A stretch of 64,000 nt of DNA from Certhia americana (GCA_018697195.1 CM031866.1:5219418-5283417); one strand, 5' to 3'; shown: positions 24,592 through 36,907, counted from the stretch's first letter. The notes: generated by a model not told the origin, from the letters alone. Numbers and translations are program-made.

Positions 24592-27500
24592 GGAGCACTT
24601 TAAGTAATTTAAACCACTCTAAATCCTCGAAGCAGCTTAAGTGATAAGCTACTTGTTCCAGAGTTTTCAGCTTGCAGACCCAGCTCATAAAATACTCCAG
24701 GCAGTGCACTTGGCTGTGAGCACACACAGATGCATTGCTTTGGAGCACAGAGATAACGTGGTGAGACCTTGTTATCAAACTCTCAAAGTGTTTTGCTTTT
24801 AGAGAAAGTGGGACTTTTGTTATTTTTTAAACATAGTAAATAACTTCCAACAGCTACCAGATGAGATGCTGTTCCCTGTATTTAGGCAGGAGAAATAGTG
24901 CCAAAGGGTCTGCAGTCAGACCTACTGGTGATGCCACTTGCTGCTACATTCCCAAACAGTCTTTGTGATATCAGGAACACCAGAGGCTCTTTAATGTATC
25001 CTGCTTTTGAACAATGATTGGAAAATAGGATAAACCTGGGAAACACTTCCCAAAAACCCTTCCGTAAAAAAGTCCCTTTGCATGAAAGACCCTGTAAGGA
25101 AACCTGTGTCCTTCAAACAGAGTGAAAAACACCCTGAAAAGCTACCCCAGCCTTTGCTAACAGCACTGGTGCAAGAGATGAAGGAGAGGCTTCCCCCTCC
25201 TCCCAGCACAAGTATTTCTGGACCAGGGTGAGGTATTGCTGCAGGAGGGAGGCTGAGACCTGGAGCTGCTGCCACCCACAACCAAGAGTTCTTATCTTCC
25301 CCAGGAATGGCTGTACTTGCATAACTCTTCCATCTGTGGATTAGGAGTGAAATCAGGACCCTCCAGGGTGACCTCATGGTGCATGGGCAGTTACCAGCCC
25401 AATTATTATTATTTATCTAAATGACTGTCCTCACTTCTGAATTAAGTTTGACATCAGCTATATGGAACTGGATGTCTTTGAGTAGAACTGATTTCTACTG
25501 GAGTAGAACTGGATGTCTTTGTGGCTGCTGGGAGATAAGTATCTTGTCAGTCATGGGCAGTGATGGCATTTGTGGGTCAATACTCGTCACCTTGTGGGGA
25601 AAAGCATTGCTGCCCCCTAACCCTAATTCTAGGTGACATGACACCTCCTCCTCTCTGTATCAGAAGTTTTAAGGGAGCAGCAACTCTCCCTGAAACTTGC
25701 AGAGAAACAGGGAAAGGGCACCAGTTAGACACAAAGTCACAAATCTTTCTGAAAGCTGATGATAAACTTGTGTCTGCAGGTTAGAGAAGGGTGAATCAGA
25801 AACTTTGCCCTTTTCTCCAAGACCTGAGAGAGAAAGGGGCCAAGTACTGAGGGGGAAAAAGATATTGCATCTGCAGCAGTTGCAGCCACTTTGGAAGTCC
25901 TAGCAGATCATCAAGCAGCATTTGGACAGGACTGCTGCAAACAGGTAAGTGTCTCCAAAGGGAAAGGGACGTAGAGGAGCCAGACAAATTTCACTGCATT
26001 CTCATCCTTTCATTTGCATGACAGCACCTGGTTCACACTTGTCTTTTCATCTATTTTTTGCAGATCTGCAAATCAAGGCAATTATGGCCAGGCCTAGTCA
26101 AGGGGATATTTTAGGGAACTTATTAAGTCTTGCTGAAATCACAGCAGTTTGCCACTTAGGGCATAATGAAAGAGACTGAGATGTTGTCTGAGACTTTAGC
26201 CAAGCTGTCTCCCTGGAGATGGATGTTTTGCTTCCCTGCAGAAGATTCAGTGTTCCTGCAGTAATGTGGGAGGCTCTGATGGTGCCCAGCTCACATCTTA
26301 GCTCCAGGAGCAGATACAAAGACTGCAGCTCTCCATTGGCTACCACAGCATGAAACCATTGCTAGCTCTGCTGTACAGCACCATTCCTACACACCATCTC
26401 AGTAGTTCTGTCTTCTTGCCCATCTCTCCTCCACTGCTGGTCCAACCTCCTTTTTTCCTCTGACTCATAACTTGAAGACACTAGAAAATTACCTTTCAAT
26501 CTTGCACACTCCTCTGCTGCCCCTCTTTTGCCTTCCTCTTTCCTTCCCATCATACTCATCACCCCCCTGCCTTCCTGCTCTCCTGTTTTCATCAGCCTCT
26601 CCTGTTCAAACTCTCTTGGGTGTCTAGATAAATATCATGTACTGAATTACAGCTGCAGACCAGAGCCCAGGACACGTGGGTCTGGTTCCTGCCAGTGTTC
26701 ATGAGCTTTTGTGACTCAGCCTCTTTCTGATGCTCCTTCCTCATCTATGAGCTAAAGCTGGAAAAATATACATAGGGGCCATGTGTTCCTTGGGTTCAGG
26801 GCACGATATAAATCCAGGGTATGATTCCCCTTAACCTCTTCTATGAGAAGTTGAACTGGCCAAACTTCTTGGTGGAGGCCATTGGCTGCTCTTCTTGGCT
26901 GTAGCATGCCATTTTTCCAGAATTTATTCCCCCTTTTTCCCTCCCAGGCTGTGATGTGCTTGGCACAGGAGCTGCAATCCATGCAATATTATTATTAGGC
27001 AATAAACAGTGTCCGTGAATGATTTAAACACAGGCAGAGATGCTGATATTGATTTTTTTTTTTTTTTAAGCTCTATAAAGAATTGCATGGAGGTGTTTTT
27101 AATGGGAATTATTAGTTCATCCATGGGGGAATCAAAAGTACCCCTCTGCAACAAGGCAAATAGTGAAGCTTTTGATTTGCAGAAGCTCTTTTGGGGCTCC
27201 ATGCCCTGGGCTGCCTCTGCCAGCAGCACTGAAGGGACAAGGCACTGACTCTGGGGGTGTAATTTCTCTAATTTCCCCCCATAATGAAAACAAAACTGCT
27301 GCCTTGCTGGGAGGAGCAGAGAGTAAAGCCTGCAGAGGGGATGAGGAACAGACTGTGCAGACACTGACTGATGCTGTAATATTGTCTGCTCTTCTCCCTG
27401 GAGTTTCACGTGCTGAACAGCTTCTGGCAGAGTCCTTCCTCCTCCCCTGCCTGCTTTCCAGGCCCAGTGATCTATCTCCTTTCCTTTCTCACTTTCTTCC

Positions 27501-29818
27501 TGTTCTCTTAAACCATATCCCTGCTGGCCTGTTGTTTCCAGCCCTCCACTTTCCCATTCTCATATCCTATCCCCACATCTCATTAGTCCTTCAGGGCAGA
27601 GAACATCCATCTGACCTTCTTTAACAAGCCAACCTACACTGGTGGACTTTGCTGTGGGTGAGGAGCACTCAGAGCCCTTCAGCACATGCTTTATACCAAG
27701 AGCCTTCCACCTTCCAAGCTCACAACCTCTCAGGAGGTGAAAAACCTCCACCAAAAATTGGTAACAAGAAGGCTGGTTGAAGGAAGGCTCTTTAACCACC
27801 ACTGTTATCTCTAGAGCACTTGCTTTATTGGGTACCTCTTACCCTCTGACTCTTGTCCCTAAAGTCTAATAAAACAACAAGAAATCCACTTTGCATTCAG
27901 ATGTTCTCTGTTCAGATTAATTTACAAGTCTGTTGGTTTTGGGTTTTTTTCTGTGCAGAGAGATAGAGAAACATTGCAGAAAACTGCCTAAGGTATATAT
28001 GGGAATTGGATCCCCAACCCTTATTAAAAGTCAGGAAAACTGGTGCCTAAGAGTGGTTCATGTCTTTGAATCTCTCTCCTTTTGATTTCAGGAGAAGGCA
28101 AAAATGACTGTCCTCCTGCATTGAAATGTCTTGGTGACGACAGAAGAGTTTCAACACACCTTTGTGACTTAGGAACACTGAACATAGAAACCAAATCCCA
28201 TTTTAACAGCCATCTACACACCTCCAGGTGCTTGGAAAACTGCTCAGAAGGTGTCTCTGCACATGCAAGCCTCTCATCCTGCACAGCTTTTGAAATTGAG
28301 AATTTAATGCACTGGCAAGCAGAGATCCTCTGGGTGGGATGTAATCTCCTGGATGCTATCCTCTGCTCCGATGAATGGCAAAAAATAAAAATAAGCTCCT
28401 TTGCAGAGCAAGATATCTGAAAAACAGGCCTAAACCCCAGACTGTGAGCAAAGCTTATGAGAATTTGAGTTATCTACTTGTGGAGAGAGGTATAGGAACA
28501 TGGGAGCAGGAAACAGGAGCAGCAGAAGCCTTTGGCACCACACAAAAGAGGAGAGACCTTAATCTCTGTGGCCAGGGGAACACTTTTAGTTCCCAGAGGT
28601 CACCTGAAAAGAAGGCTTTTGAAATATGAAGTTAATTTAATTAATCTTGAAACAATCAGAAGAAAAATCATTGCCAGCTATGTTGCTTTTAAATAAGGAT
28701 TTCAATGGGCCAAGATTTAGCATCCTTTATAGACCCATCTGCCTAAAGGCCTGTATCTTATCTGATCATTTCCATGGCAACGGCTCTGGGATTAGAAAAG
28801 GATGAATGTTTAGGAATAGTTGCTGGAATTTCATGGAAGATGATGAATTGAGGATTACTTCACTACCTACGTGTTACCATGGAAATGCACATTTACAAAT
28901 TGCACTGGATTTAAAACCCCACCATTATTAGTATAAGTTTGTGCTGCTTTCTGAAAGAACTCCAGGAGCAGAAGGTGCCTCTCACCTCTCCAGCCCCACT
29001 GAGCACATAAATGATTGTGGTGGCTGAGAGACCAAAGGGACACAAGTGTCAGGTCTTGGGCCCAATTCCTCTTATCAGACGACCTCTTAAATGAAACCCT
29101 CATTTCATTGTGAAAGGGGTTAATTTTTTTTTTTAAAAAAGTGTATTTCACACACAGAAAAGCTATCAATCAAAACCAACCTCCCTCTCAACATATGCAT
29201 ATAATGGAATTATTTGAATTACCACACATGACATCTTGACTTAAGTGACTTTCAGCCTTACAAACCTAAGGTTATTTCTAAGACTGTTTTTATTGCTTTT
29301 GTGAAGCTCTTATTTTAAGTGTGAACCAAATCTACACAGTTTGTTTTGTAAGCTATTCATAGAGTCCATATTTTAGTAACCTGCTCTGGTCTACCTTTGG
29401 GACTGAGGTAGGACTTGAGACTTAACTCTTACTAAAGCCTTTGAAAACACACTTCCCAACTTTGCAGCCCAGAACAAAACCAGAAATATTCCCCATCCAT
29501 ACATAAACCGTGAGAATTCAGAGGGTCAGATAAATAACTGCTGGAAATTCTTTTATCACAGACACACCTGTTTTTTGTAGGGCCTGAGGAAGCATCTTAC
29601 CATAAAAACTATAAATATCAAAATAAAGAAAGCCATAATAACTCTAAGAAGGCTACTGCAGCTGATCCATGAATTTAATCTAACAGGGCCAGCGCATCTT
29701 TGAAGCACAACTGAAGGTTTGCAGCAGCTTGAGAAGGAAGTTTTATTAGTTTTACTTTGTATATCAGGGAACTGAGTCCAGAAAAACTACCCTGAGGGTC
29801 AGCAGCCTGGCTGAGGAT
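24592..29818. other. Non-coding stretch, no gene recognised
   Basis: No gene seen. There is a small imperfect tandem duplication at 25464-25521 and there are pyrimidine-rich blocks at about 26380-26620 and 27410-27610. T15 lies at 27053-27067. Two RFX X-box-like palindromes lie at 28768-28781 and 28873-28886. CAGGTAAGT at about 25942-25950 is a perfect splice-donor string, but no convincing acceptor or exon precedes it. Frames up to 161 codons show no family features. Confidence 0.5.
25464..25521. repeat. Short imperfect direct duplication
   Basis: GAACTGGATGTCTTTG occurs at 25465-25480 and again at 25506-25521. A third partial unit, AGTAGAACTG (25481-25490), is repeated at 25502-25511. This looks like a local replication-slippage or template-switch duplication. 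Confidence 0.8.
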
Positions 29819-29824
29819 GTGGCA
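29819..29824. repeat. Target-site duplication, left copy
   Basis: GTGGCA directly abuts the outer TG of the solo LTR; the same six bases follow the LTR at 30125-30130. Confidence 0.75.
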
Positions 29825-30124
29825 TGTCACTATTCAACAAGAAATGAAACACATGCACGACAGCTTTCCACAAAGAAGGTCAGGAAAAAGAGGAAGTTTA
29901 TTGTAAAACTTTGATTTATATATGTTACAAAAATTTTCAGTGATTGGTCTGAAAGGTTGCTACCTCTTAGACCACACTGGTCAAACCAAAAGTCCATCAA
30001 TTCTCGCTTCCTCCAGAAAGGAATGTAAACAATTGTTGTTTACAGAAACATGTGTGGGAACTGACTCCAAGAATTCGAAAACATCAGAAGTCTAAAAAGA
30101 AAACATTCAAGAAGCAGGGCAACA
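29825..30124 (-). mobile_element. Solo LTR of an endogenous retrovirus, minus orientation
   Basis: A 300-bp unit begins TG and ends CA on the plus strand and is bracketed by a perfect 6-bp direct repeat, GTGGCA. Read on the minus strand it shows promoter parts in LTR order: a CCAAT box (reverse complement at 29943-29947), a TATA-like ATATATAAAT (29915-29924), then an AATAAA poly-A signal (29898-29903) with a ~75-base U5-like end finishing ...GTGACA. A 6-bp duplication is typical of class II (ERVK/beta-like) integrases, whereas ERVL normally leaves 5 bp, so class II is inferred. No internal gag-pol-env sequence lies on either side. It is therefore a solo LTR left by recombination between two LTRs. 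The subfamily is unnamed. The intact duplication argues against great age. Confidence 0.78.
29915..29924 (-). promoter_or_regulatory. TATA-like box of the solo LTR
   Basis: ATATATAAAT on the minus strand, about 20 bases downstream of the CCAAT box region and just upstream of the poly-A signal. This is the tight U3/R arrangement seen in short LTRs. Whether it still drives transcription is unknown. Confidence 0.5.
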
Positions 30125-30130
30125 GTGGCA
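30125..30130. repeat. Target-site duplication, right copy
   Basis: GTGGCA follows the terminal CA of the LTR and matches the left copy at 29819-29824 base for base. Confidence 0.75.
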
Positions 30131-30966
30131 TTACACAAAAGTCACTGGTATTTACTGGTTATAAGGTTATATTCAATGAGGGATGGGTGTTATAATGATG
30201 GGTGTGGTAGTGGTGCTGCTTCTTGGGGAAGAAGCAAAAGTGTCCTGTAAGGGGCTGTGTGGATGACTGCTCCAAATCAAATTCACCTGCACTGACAGTC
30301 CTGCCAGCAACAAATCTCTTTATACTGACATCTCCACTGCCTAAAAGTGGACAGAAACATCTCACTTTCCAAGTGAGGCCAGCTTCTGTTCATCCAGCCA
30401 CCACCTGGCACTTTGTAATTCCTCATGGCATTTCACAGATCCTGGGTTTGCTGCAAATACCCCATGGTGATCCAACAGCCTGTGCTGGCAGTCTTAGTGA
30501 GCTGGAAATGAAATGAAGGGAGAACACCTTCCACACAGATGGCAGAAGAGGCACATCAGCTCACACCCTCTGCAGACATGCCTGTGTTGCATTTTTGGTA
30601 TTGAGAATGAGTCAAAGCCCAAGAACACAGAGCCTCTGCAGTCACATTCCCCACCTGACCTTCCCATGACAGGGTGAAGCACACAGTGGTGACCCAGGCA
30701 TGAAGTTAGCTGTCACTTTTGGAAAATATCATGGTGTGGATCTCACCTGTCCTTTGCACTGAGGAGGTCACTGCAAATGCAGCACCTTTGCAGAGCTCAG
30801 CATCCTCCCAGACCCCCTGGCATGTGGAGGGGAGACCCTCGCCCCCAGGTTTAGTGACAGGTTTGGGTGTTGACATTGTGTTACACCTAGCAACAATTTA
30901 TGATGGGATTTTTCCACATTCTCCCTTCCCACCTCTTTCTTGCAATCTTTTTGCTTCCTTAAGCTG

Positions 30967-31060
30967 TTTTTTTTTGTTGTTGTTGTTGTTGTTGTTTTTT
31001 TGGTTTTTGGTTTTTTTTTTTGTTTGTTTGTTTTTTGTTTTTTGTTTTTTGTTTTTTTTT
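30967..31060. repeat. T/G simple repeat (TTG, TTTG and TTTTTTG units)
   Basis: About 94 bases of T and G only. TTG triplets come first, then longer T-runs punctuated by G or GG, then GTTT and GTTTTTT units. The gradual change of unit length is typical of a decaying poly-T tract mutated by G substitutions. Confidence 0.9.
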
Positions 31061-32980
31061 CATATGAGACAAATTACTTGTGAGCCATGCCTCTTTGGAA
31101 AAAACAGGGGGCAGATCTCCCCACCTGAAAACCCTTCTCCCACCTCTACCACATTCAACCCCCTGCAGACAGTTGGGAAATTGCTGGAGCACTCAGAGCT
31201 GCAAAGAGGCAGCAAGGATGAAGATGCACGGCATCTTCCCAAGGGTGAGAAAATCAGAAGGGAATTAGTTGTTTAGAAAACCTCCACCCTTTCCTCTAAG
31301 ATAAGCCTCACAGCTGGACATGGAAACAGACACAATGAAGGAAAGCAGCCTGGCTGAGGTGGGGCTTCCGCCTGCCCTCGGTCCTGACTTTGGGAATGGC
31401 ATTTCCCAAGGGAGCAAGCCCCTGGCTGGCTCCACTGCCACACTTGGATATGCTCAGACACCCGCAGTGCACTGGAGCCAGTGCATTATCCCAGAGTTAT
31501 CCCAGAATCCAGCCAGCCACCAGCACACTAAACCCACTCCCTGCTTCAATGCACACAGCTCGCTCTGAGGAAGCAGTACAAGATTCTGGGTGTCCAGGAG
31601 GAGAAAATCCTTTCAGTAATGAGGTTTTGCCTGTGGAAATGGGTGGGCACCCTACACCCACTGCCAGGGGGGAAAGGGTGTGAACAGCAAGACAAGTTCC
31701 TTGCACACTTCTCAGCTGCCAGCTCTATTTTTGGCTGCTACAAGCTGGAGTGCCACAGGAACAAAAAAGCCTCATTAAGACTCTAGCAATAAGATTCCTC
31801 TGATTTTCTTAGCAGCTTGATGACAGTTTCTAGATGCTGAAGTTTCAATATTGCAGGGCAATAAAACGATATTTTGAGGGTGGGGGGAACAGTCAACAGC
31901 TCAAAGAGCCTTTTTTCTTCAGTCCTGCACAGATAAAACATTTGTAACTTTCCACACACCAGGAACCAAACAGATTTCAATTACTGAAAACATTGGCTTT
32001 GAAATCACTGAAACCAAACCAGAGGAAGACTGTCTGAGAGATGAGGGGGCTTCTCTGCTCATAGCAGGGGTTTAAGACCAACCTGAACCCAATCATGACA
32101 TCTGCTAAAGACTTCTTGAAGTCTTTGGCAAGGTCCTTCATCTCAATGTGCCCCGATGCTGCTTGTAGCACAGGGACAGTGACTACTTTGCACCTGCCTT
32201 CTGCAGTGTGATCTCAGTGTCATGCACACTCCCCATAAGACAGTCAATCCTCCCTTAGTTACATGCAGATAAATAAGCAAACCTCTTTTTCCTGTGAGTT
32301 GCTTCGTGCAGAAAAGATCTGGGATGAAAATACCCATTTTCACATGAAGAGGTGATCAAATACCTCTAAGATGTTTAACCTTGGAAGATGAAAGTGTTCC
32401 CTAGTTGTTGTCACCTTCCCTAAGTCGTTATCAGAGCAATTATGTGTGATTTAGTAGTTTGCTCTGTTGCAACACAATTTTCTATAGTGTCTGAAATGAT
32501 AAATGGAACTGCAGACATGGCCCCTCTATGACTTCTTTGAATCTGCTGCATGGGACAGGTGAGAAATATTGCAGCAGGGTAAAAAAAAGTGCTGGATGAT
32601 ACATGGGAATGGGCTGATTCCTGCAGTTTTCCCTACGTGTCCTTAGCAATCAGGAGGGCAAGAAGTTATCCAAAGGTAAAATGGGAAAGCTGTCTCTGCC
32701 ACTGTTGAACAGATGGGATGAGGGTACTGCTTGGGCACAGCATTTCTCCTTATGTGCCCTGTATTTCTCAGGCAGTTTCAGGGATTTCTTTCTTTTTCCA
32801 GTTCCTAGCAATTTGGAATTTAAAAATAACTCAACTTCCAAGTTCTATTTGTTTCTCTGGAGTCCTCAGGACACCACTGGAGCTTTCCCCCTCAGCGAAA
32901 AGGGCCCAAAAAATCCCATCCTTTTTTTTTTTTTTTTTCTTTTTTATGAGATGGCATATTTTATGTATCATAACTCCAGC

Positions 32981-33012
32981 AGCTGGATCCCACTACAGCT
33001 GGATCCCACTAC
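32981..33012. repeat. 16-bp perfect tandem duplication
   Basis: AGCTGGATCCCACTAC occurs twice head to tail (32981-32996 and 32997-33012) with no mismatch, which suggests recent slippage. Confidence 0.9.
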
Positions 33013-33610
33013 AGATTTAAATGCTCAGGATAAAAGTGTTGTGGATTTCCAGCTCTGGTAACCTCAATCAAAGAAAGCCCTCCCTGAATGACCTAGAGGC
33101 ATCCAGCAATGCAGAACAGACACTGTTTGGTTTTGGAAATAACAAAGAGACCCTTGGCAGGAAAGAACAACTACCTTGAGATTTACAACTGCAAGTTTTC
33201 TTCATTTCAAGCACAGACCTTATGCATCCCACTGCAGGTTTTCTATACTAGCAACACTCCTACAGATTTTGGATTACTACTTCAAAACAGTCACACCACC
33301 AGAGGAGTGACTCTACAGTATTTTGAGGTCCTTTACATCCACGCAGAGAATCTGTTACATTTAGACAGTGACATTTTGTACCTGCATGGAGTAGGGATAC
33401 AGAAGTCAGGACTGCAGGGAATTGTCCTGTTCACTCATGCAGTTCAATTCCAGTTTATAACTCATAACAGAAAAGTCCCTGCTCGGTTCTTGAGGAGAAC
33501 AACAGCAAAAGTCAATGTGGGGTTGCACACACCCCCAGCAAAGCCACAACACACCGCAGGTTGCTTTGCAGTGCTGGAGGCAAATTGAAGAAATGAAAGG
33601 CAGTGATAAG

Positions 33611-33640
33611 AGCTCCCACTGAAATGAATGGCAAAGCTTC
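33611..33640. repeat. Short remnant of an old palindromic repeat
   Basis: AGCTCCCACTGAAATGAATG followed by GCAAAGCTTC resembles one half of the ancient GCTCCCATTGAAGTCAATGGCAAAACTCC repeat I recall from bird and turtle genomes. Only 30 bases are recognisable. Confidence 0.35.
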
Positions 33641-34976
33641 TAGTGACATAAGATATGCTCAATCAGAAAAAAAAAGTCAACCTAAGCCTTGCTTTGTTTT
33701 GTTTTCTCCTTTCTATGTAATTCCAAAATAGCCCTAGGAAGTAGAAGAAACATGAGTCAAAGACAGACTTTTCCTCTTAAGCCCCAACTTCCTTCCTTGA
33801 ACAGTTTGGAAAAATTTCAGCTACACATCTCTCTGAGCAAGGGCTTTATTTGGAGCTGTCCTATTGTTAGGAAAACCCCATCAAAAAGCCTGTGGCCTCT
33901 ACAACAGACATCCTGAGTCAGGGCAGGTCAGGCACAGAGTTCAGGATTTTGTTCTTTTAGGATATTATTGTATCCAAGAAAGCAGGATGTGGGGTTTACC
34001 CTGGTCTTTGGCTCTTAAGTAAGAGGCCGGGACTCTGCAAGATAATATTCTGCCCAGGCAGTGAGTTCAGACAGAAAACCCAGCACAGGCAGTGTCTTCT
34101 GGCACAGCCTGTGTCCTTTGGGCTGTCAGACAGGGCAGCCTGAGCCTGGCAGAGTGAGGCTGCCCTGCAGCAGGCACAGCCAGGCTCCCCCTGAAATGAG
34201 AGGGCAGGAGCACCATGGTGCAGAGATCCCCAGCTGGGGGTGAGCATCCTCCAGGGCTGTATAAACAGCTTCAGACAGATCCACTGAAGAAAAGAACATA
34301 GAGCACAGGATTTTGAAACAAAATTTGTGATTTCAAGGTTGAACAAGTTCAAGAGTTTCTAATAGACTCAGTTCAGGGTAAGGACTTTTTTTGGCTTAAG
34401 CCATTTTTTAATTAGTACTAGAATATCTTCTGTTACTAATGATGACATTTATGTACTGAAAAATGAGATTTAGGTGATGTAGAAATGTTGGAAGCCCTTA
34501 GCCAGTGTCTTGGAACTGGGATGAAGGCAGAGATAGCATTTCAGCAGGTGAGCAGGGCTTCAGTGATTACAGGGGTATCCCATTCCTCTTCCAGACAACT
34601 CACTTTTTTCTCTATTTATTACTTCTGGTGTCAATTCATCCTCTTAGTCAGGCCAGAAGGCTCATCACAGGGGAGCTGGAGCTGCTCTGAAGGAGCAGCA
34701 GCTGGGGGCCATGGCTGATTCATCTCTGCAAAGGGAATCCCCAGCATTTGCATCTCTGAGACTGAGCAAACGTTAATTTCCACAGGCAGGTTAAATTCTC
34801 CATAAGTTAAAAAGACAAGTAATATTCTGTCTCAAGGGCTATAATTCACCTGGAACTGTGAGACCAAGCAGAATTATACCAGACAAATACGAAGTGCTGT
34901 CTCTGTTTTTGCCCAGCAATTCTGGTCCTTTTCTCATTATATCTCGTGGGGTTCTCAACTGCACCAAATAACAAAA

Positions 34977-34998
34977 TTTTATCCTTTAAAGGATAAAA
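34977..34998. repeat. Perfect 22-bp palindrome
   Basis: TTTTATCCTTT is followed immediately by its reverse complement AAAGGATAAAA with no loop. The centre TTTAAA is AT-rich. It contains inverted TATCC/GGATA motifs. No element or gene is attached to it. Confidence 0.9.
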
Positions 34999-36850
34999 CC
35001 CAGTTGGCAGAATCCAGTGTTTGTAGGAACAGCAAAATTTAAGTCAGGTAAACAATACTCCCTGAAAAAGTACAGAAATCAGGGAAACCTCACATTTTTC
35101 AAGTCATAGATTACTCCAGCTTGCTAGGTTATGTGTCCCTCTACTCAAGATCATAGCCAACCATAAGGATGCTGTAAATTAAATATCACATTGTTCAAGC
35201 TAAAAAAGCCTCTTGGTGCCATTCCCGGCCAGCAATGGTCATTACAAGCTCTGAGAAAAGCTGAATCATCATAAAATGTGCCCAAAAGATGCAATAAAAG
35301 GCTCAACAAAGGACACCAGAGAGAACCTTAAGTCTTACTTTCCTGAAGTTAAGGAATCCCTAGGAGAATCTCAACCTTACTATTACCCAAACCAATCCCA
35401 AATCACTTGCCTAACGCTGGTAATTACTGTGCCTTTTGATTTATAAGGTATCTCTTAGGCTGTGACAGGCCAAGGTCATTTTGGAGTGATAACGTGCTTC
35501 TAATTGCAGCAGTTTGTCACTTGTTGAGGAGGAGCAGAGGTGAGCTCAGGATAACGCAACATCACCAAATTCAGGTGTTTATGGCTCTTGAAGGTGCCAT
35601 CTGTCTGTGTGAGCTGTGTGCAGCCCCTGCACTCCTCCTGCAGGCATCCCTTCCCACCATTCACCGAGCTGTGGGCACTTGGCACACAGGTCCCTGTGCT
35701 GCCGTGCAGCTCCTGGGATGCTCCTTGTCCCAGGGGCACCTACACAGGGTGTCACTTTGATGGGAACAGACATTGTGCACTGCTAAATCTCCAGAGGCCA
35801 CCTCTGCCACTCTCACTTTGACATAACGTCTCTGTCTCTTTTTGTGTCCCTTGGCAGAAAGAGTTGGAAATTAAGAGTCAGCTCCAGTCCTGTACCACAT
35901 GCCTTTCCTACACACCCCAGACTGGATACCAGCTCTAAGAATAACAACTCAGGCAGGGTCTTTGGCCCTTGATCCCTGCTGCCCTGGAGAATTTGGATGC
36001 TGTGAGTAATAAGTTAACACAGAGATTAAAGAACAGAGAGCTTTAAGACCAGGACTGCAGTTAACTGAATTAAAATTTTTACCATCAAGGGTATAGCTTA
36101 CAGTGAAATCAGGGAAATATGGAGATACCACTGCAATGCATCTGTCAGTCCTCCCCTAGATCTTATTGGGAGAAAAGAATTCCTTCTTCCTCAAAACTGG
36201 AGCTTTTGGCTTTGTTCCTTGCAGTGGATCCTTTCCCCTTGCTGTGGAACAGAATCATAGATCCAGAACAACGCAGGCTCCAAGAACAACTCCAAAGAGT
36301 TAAAAAAGTTTTGGTACAAAGATAAGTCACTGTGATATTGCTGATGTACTGAATGAGCAAACAGTGGGACTTTCCTTTTCACATCATTGGTTCTAATGCA
36401 TTTTTTTTATTCTTCCTAGAAACACATTGAAAAAAAGAACAAACATAGTGTTCTCACAGATGAGGTGCCAGTCCTCAGCTCTGTTATTTAGAGCTAATTT
36501 GGTTTCACTTCTGTAAAATTTGATGAAAGGTACTTGTGGTTTTGGACAAGAAATATTTGGAAAAACAGCATTTATTTTTCAGTCCACAGCAATTTCTTTT
36601 CCAAACACTCACCCCTGTTTTGCAGTTGTAGTGTCATTCTGAAGAAACATGAACATTGATTGCAAAGAACAATTATCTGAGCTTTCCACAGCAAGGCAAA
36701 TCTAATGCTGAGTGCAGGATTTTGTATCTGTACAATAGTTCACTTATATTGTACTATATCTCATTGTAAAGCTGCACAGAGTGCTCAAAAACTTCCTTCT
36801 GGGTGGGTAGAGAAACTGAGTCATGCAAAATAATTGCTATTTAGCTCTGT

Positions 36851-36907
36851 ATTCAGCAAGGCATTTAATGAGATGCTTAAGCCATTCTGTTTCATAAAGC
36901 ATTTAAG
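36851..36907. repeat. Old palindromic repeat remnant
   Basis: ATTCAGCAAGGCATTTAATG and GAGATGCTTAAGC, then CATAAAGCATTTAAG, follow an ancient archosaur/turtle repeat I recall, in which TTCAGCAAAGCACTTAAGCATGTGCTTAA is mirrored by AAGCACTTAAGTGCTTTGCTGAA. The central part is shortened here. A GAAGCTCCAATTGAAGTCAA string at 36978-36997 may belong to a neighbouring copy. Confidence 0.45.

Larger units (their letters stand above)
30131..36850. other. Non-coding stretch, no gene recognised
   Basis: No gene seen. It holds a T/G simple repeat at 30967-31060, T17 at 32922-32938, a 16-bp tandem duplication at 32981-33012, a short old-repeat piece at 33611-33640 and a 22-bp palindrome at 34977-34998. 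The longest frame in the window (185 codons, plus, 30719-31276) contains a Leu/Phe run encoded by the T/G repeat and is rejected. A 159-codon frame at 33109-33588 has no recognisable domain. Confidence 0.5.

Noticed and set aside
25613..25629. CCCTAACCCTAA telomere-like string
   Set aside because: Only two units; expected by chance and not an interstitial telomere.
25828..25950. Short open segment ending in a perfect CAGGTAAGT splice-donor string
   Set aside because: A nine-base donor match is expected about once by chance in this length on two strands, and no pyrimidine-tract acceptor precedes it.
30719..31276. 185-codon open frame, plus strand, the longest in the window
   Set aside because: Its middle is Leu/Phe-rich sequence encoded by the T/G simple repeat; openness comes from low complexity.
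33109..33588. 159-codon open frame, plus strand
   Set aside because: Translation has no recognisable family features, and there is no splice or promoter context.
36250..36270. AGAATCATAGATCCAGAACA as a CR1 tail
   Set aside because: Only the first dozen bases resemble the CR1 end; the following GGAAGGGACC-type block is missing.
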